Assembly (NCBI GenBank): GCA_041671525.1
Contig: JBAZBJ010000003.1
Coordinates: 1 to 64,000 of the forward strand
Direction of reading: 5' to 3'
Source: UBA11098 sp041671525
Lineage (GTDB): Bacteria; Patescibacteriota; Minisyncoccia; Moranbacterales; UBA2206
DNA length: 64,000 nt
The notes beneath the pieces are model-generated. The model was not told the origin of the DNA and searched no databases. It was given only the letters and a program-made list of their open reading frames with translations. Positions 63,969 through 64,000 of the stretch are shown in pieces. Made by a program: the position numbers and the translations under genes. Positions within the stretch are counted from its first letter, which is position 1. The number at the start of each line of letters is the position of its first letter.

Positions 63969-64000
63969 ATTTATCTCATATATCTTACCACATATAGCTT

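Overview
This window looks like chromosomal DNA from a member of the Candidate Phyla Radiation (Patescibacteria), probably a Parcubacteria-type lineage. I infer this from small core proteins, an alanyl-tRNA synthetase without its C-terminal half, proteins I associate with these genomes (DUF87/TraG-like ATPase plus membrane partner, baseplate-J-like protein beside an FtsA/PilM-like ATPase, GxxExxY and four-helix-bundle proteins), and many short palindromic repeats between and inside genes. No marker gene such as 16S rRNA is present, so the lineage is an inference.

Layout: 1-3.5 kb, methyltransferase, S23-like protein and dnaK. 3.7-5.7 kb, a two-gene small-protein cassette, grpE and CIRCE-controlled hrcA. 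5.8-6.6 kb, an operon of four tiny genes, two Cys-rich. 6.7-13.2 kb, yidD, corA, cysS, a Cys/His-rich protein, dus, dnaB (frameshifted) and recR. 13.3-20.3 kb, rplU, a PEGA protein and the alpha operon infA-rpmJ-rpsM-rpsK-rpsD-rpoA-rplQ-rplM-rpsI, broken up by hairpin repeats. 20.4-35.8 kb, envelope/pilus-like genes, alaS, an operon of unrecognised proteins, mnmA, the secretion/conjugation-type ATPase pair and an RNA polymerase-associated HTH protein. 35.9-47.2 kb, DHODH-like protein, mltG, pcm, yjbQ, malic enzyme, thioredoxin system, isoprenoid synthesis and a repeat-plus-nuclease protein. 47.3-52.6 kb, a compact dcw cluster (mraZ-rsmH-ftsL-ftsI-murF). 52.7-64 kb, small accessory genes, NUDIX/MazG house-cleaning, a PurF-like pseudoenzyme, sod, gtrA, GxxExxY, dnaX, tRNA-Gln and a sugar-dehydrogenase-like beta-propeller.

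Two styles of gene expression are visible. Most housekeeping genes checked have no clear Shine-Dalgarno sequence, and some appear leaderless. A second class of mostly unrecognised genes has strong GGAGG sites, near-consensus promoters (some nearly identical between loci) and their own terminators. Much of the non-coding sequence consists of recurring inverted repeats: a 94-95 bp ACAAAT hairpin, a 66-110 bp ACGAAT hairpin, a GTCATTC...GAATGAC element, a 36 bp element and a 20 bp palindrome. Several copies are read in frame in conserved genes (dnaX, dus, rsmH, ftsL-like, cysS, the HTH protein), and one ACAAAT hairpin pair encloses a GxxExxY gene. The strongest candidates for something undescribed are the four-repeat (HPEWH) protein with a PD-(D/E)XK-like domain at 45136-46800, the PurF-like protein that lost both active sites but kept four Fe-S cysteines at 55905-57332, and the cargo-carrying repeat at 59452-59904.
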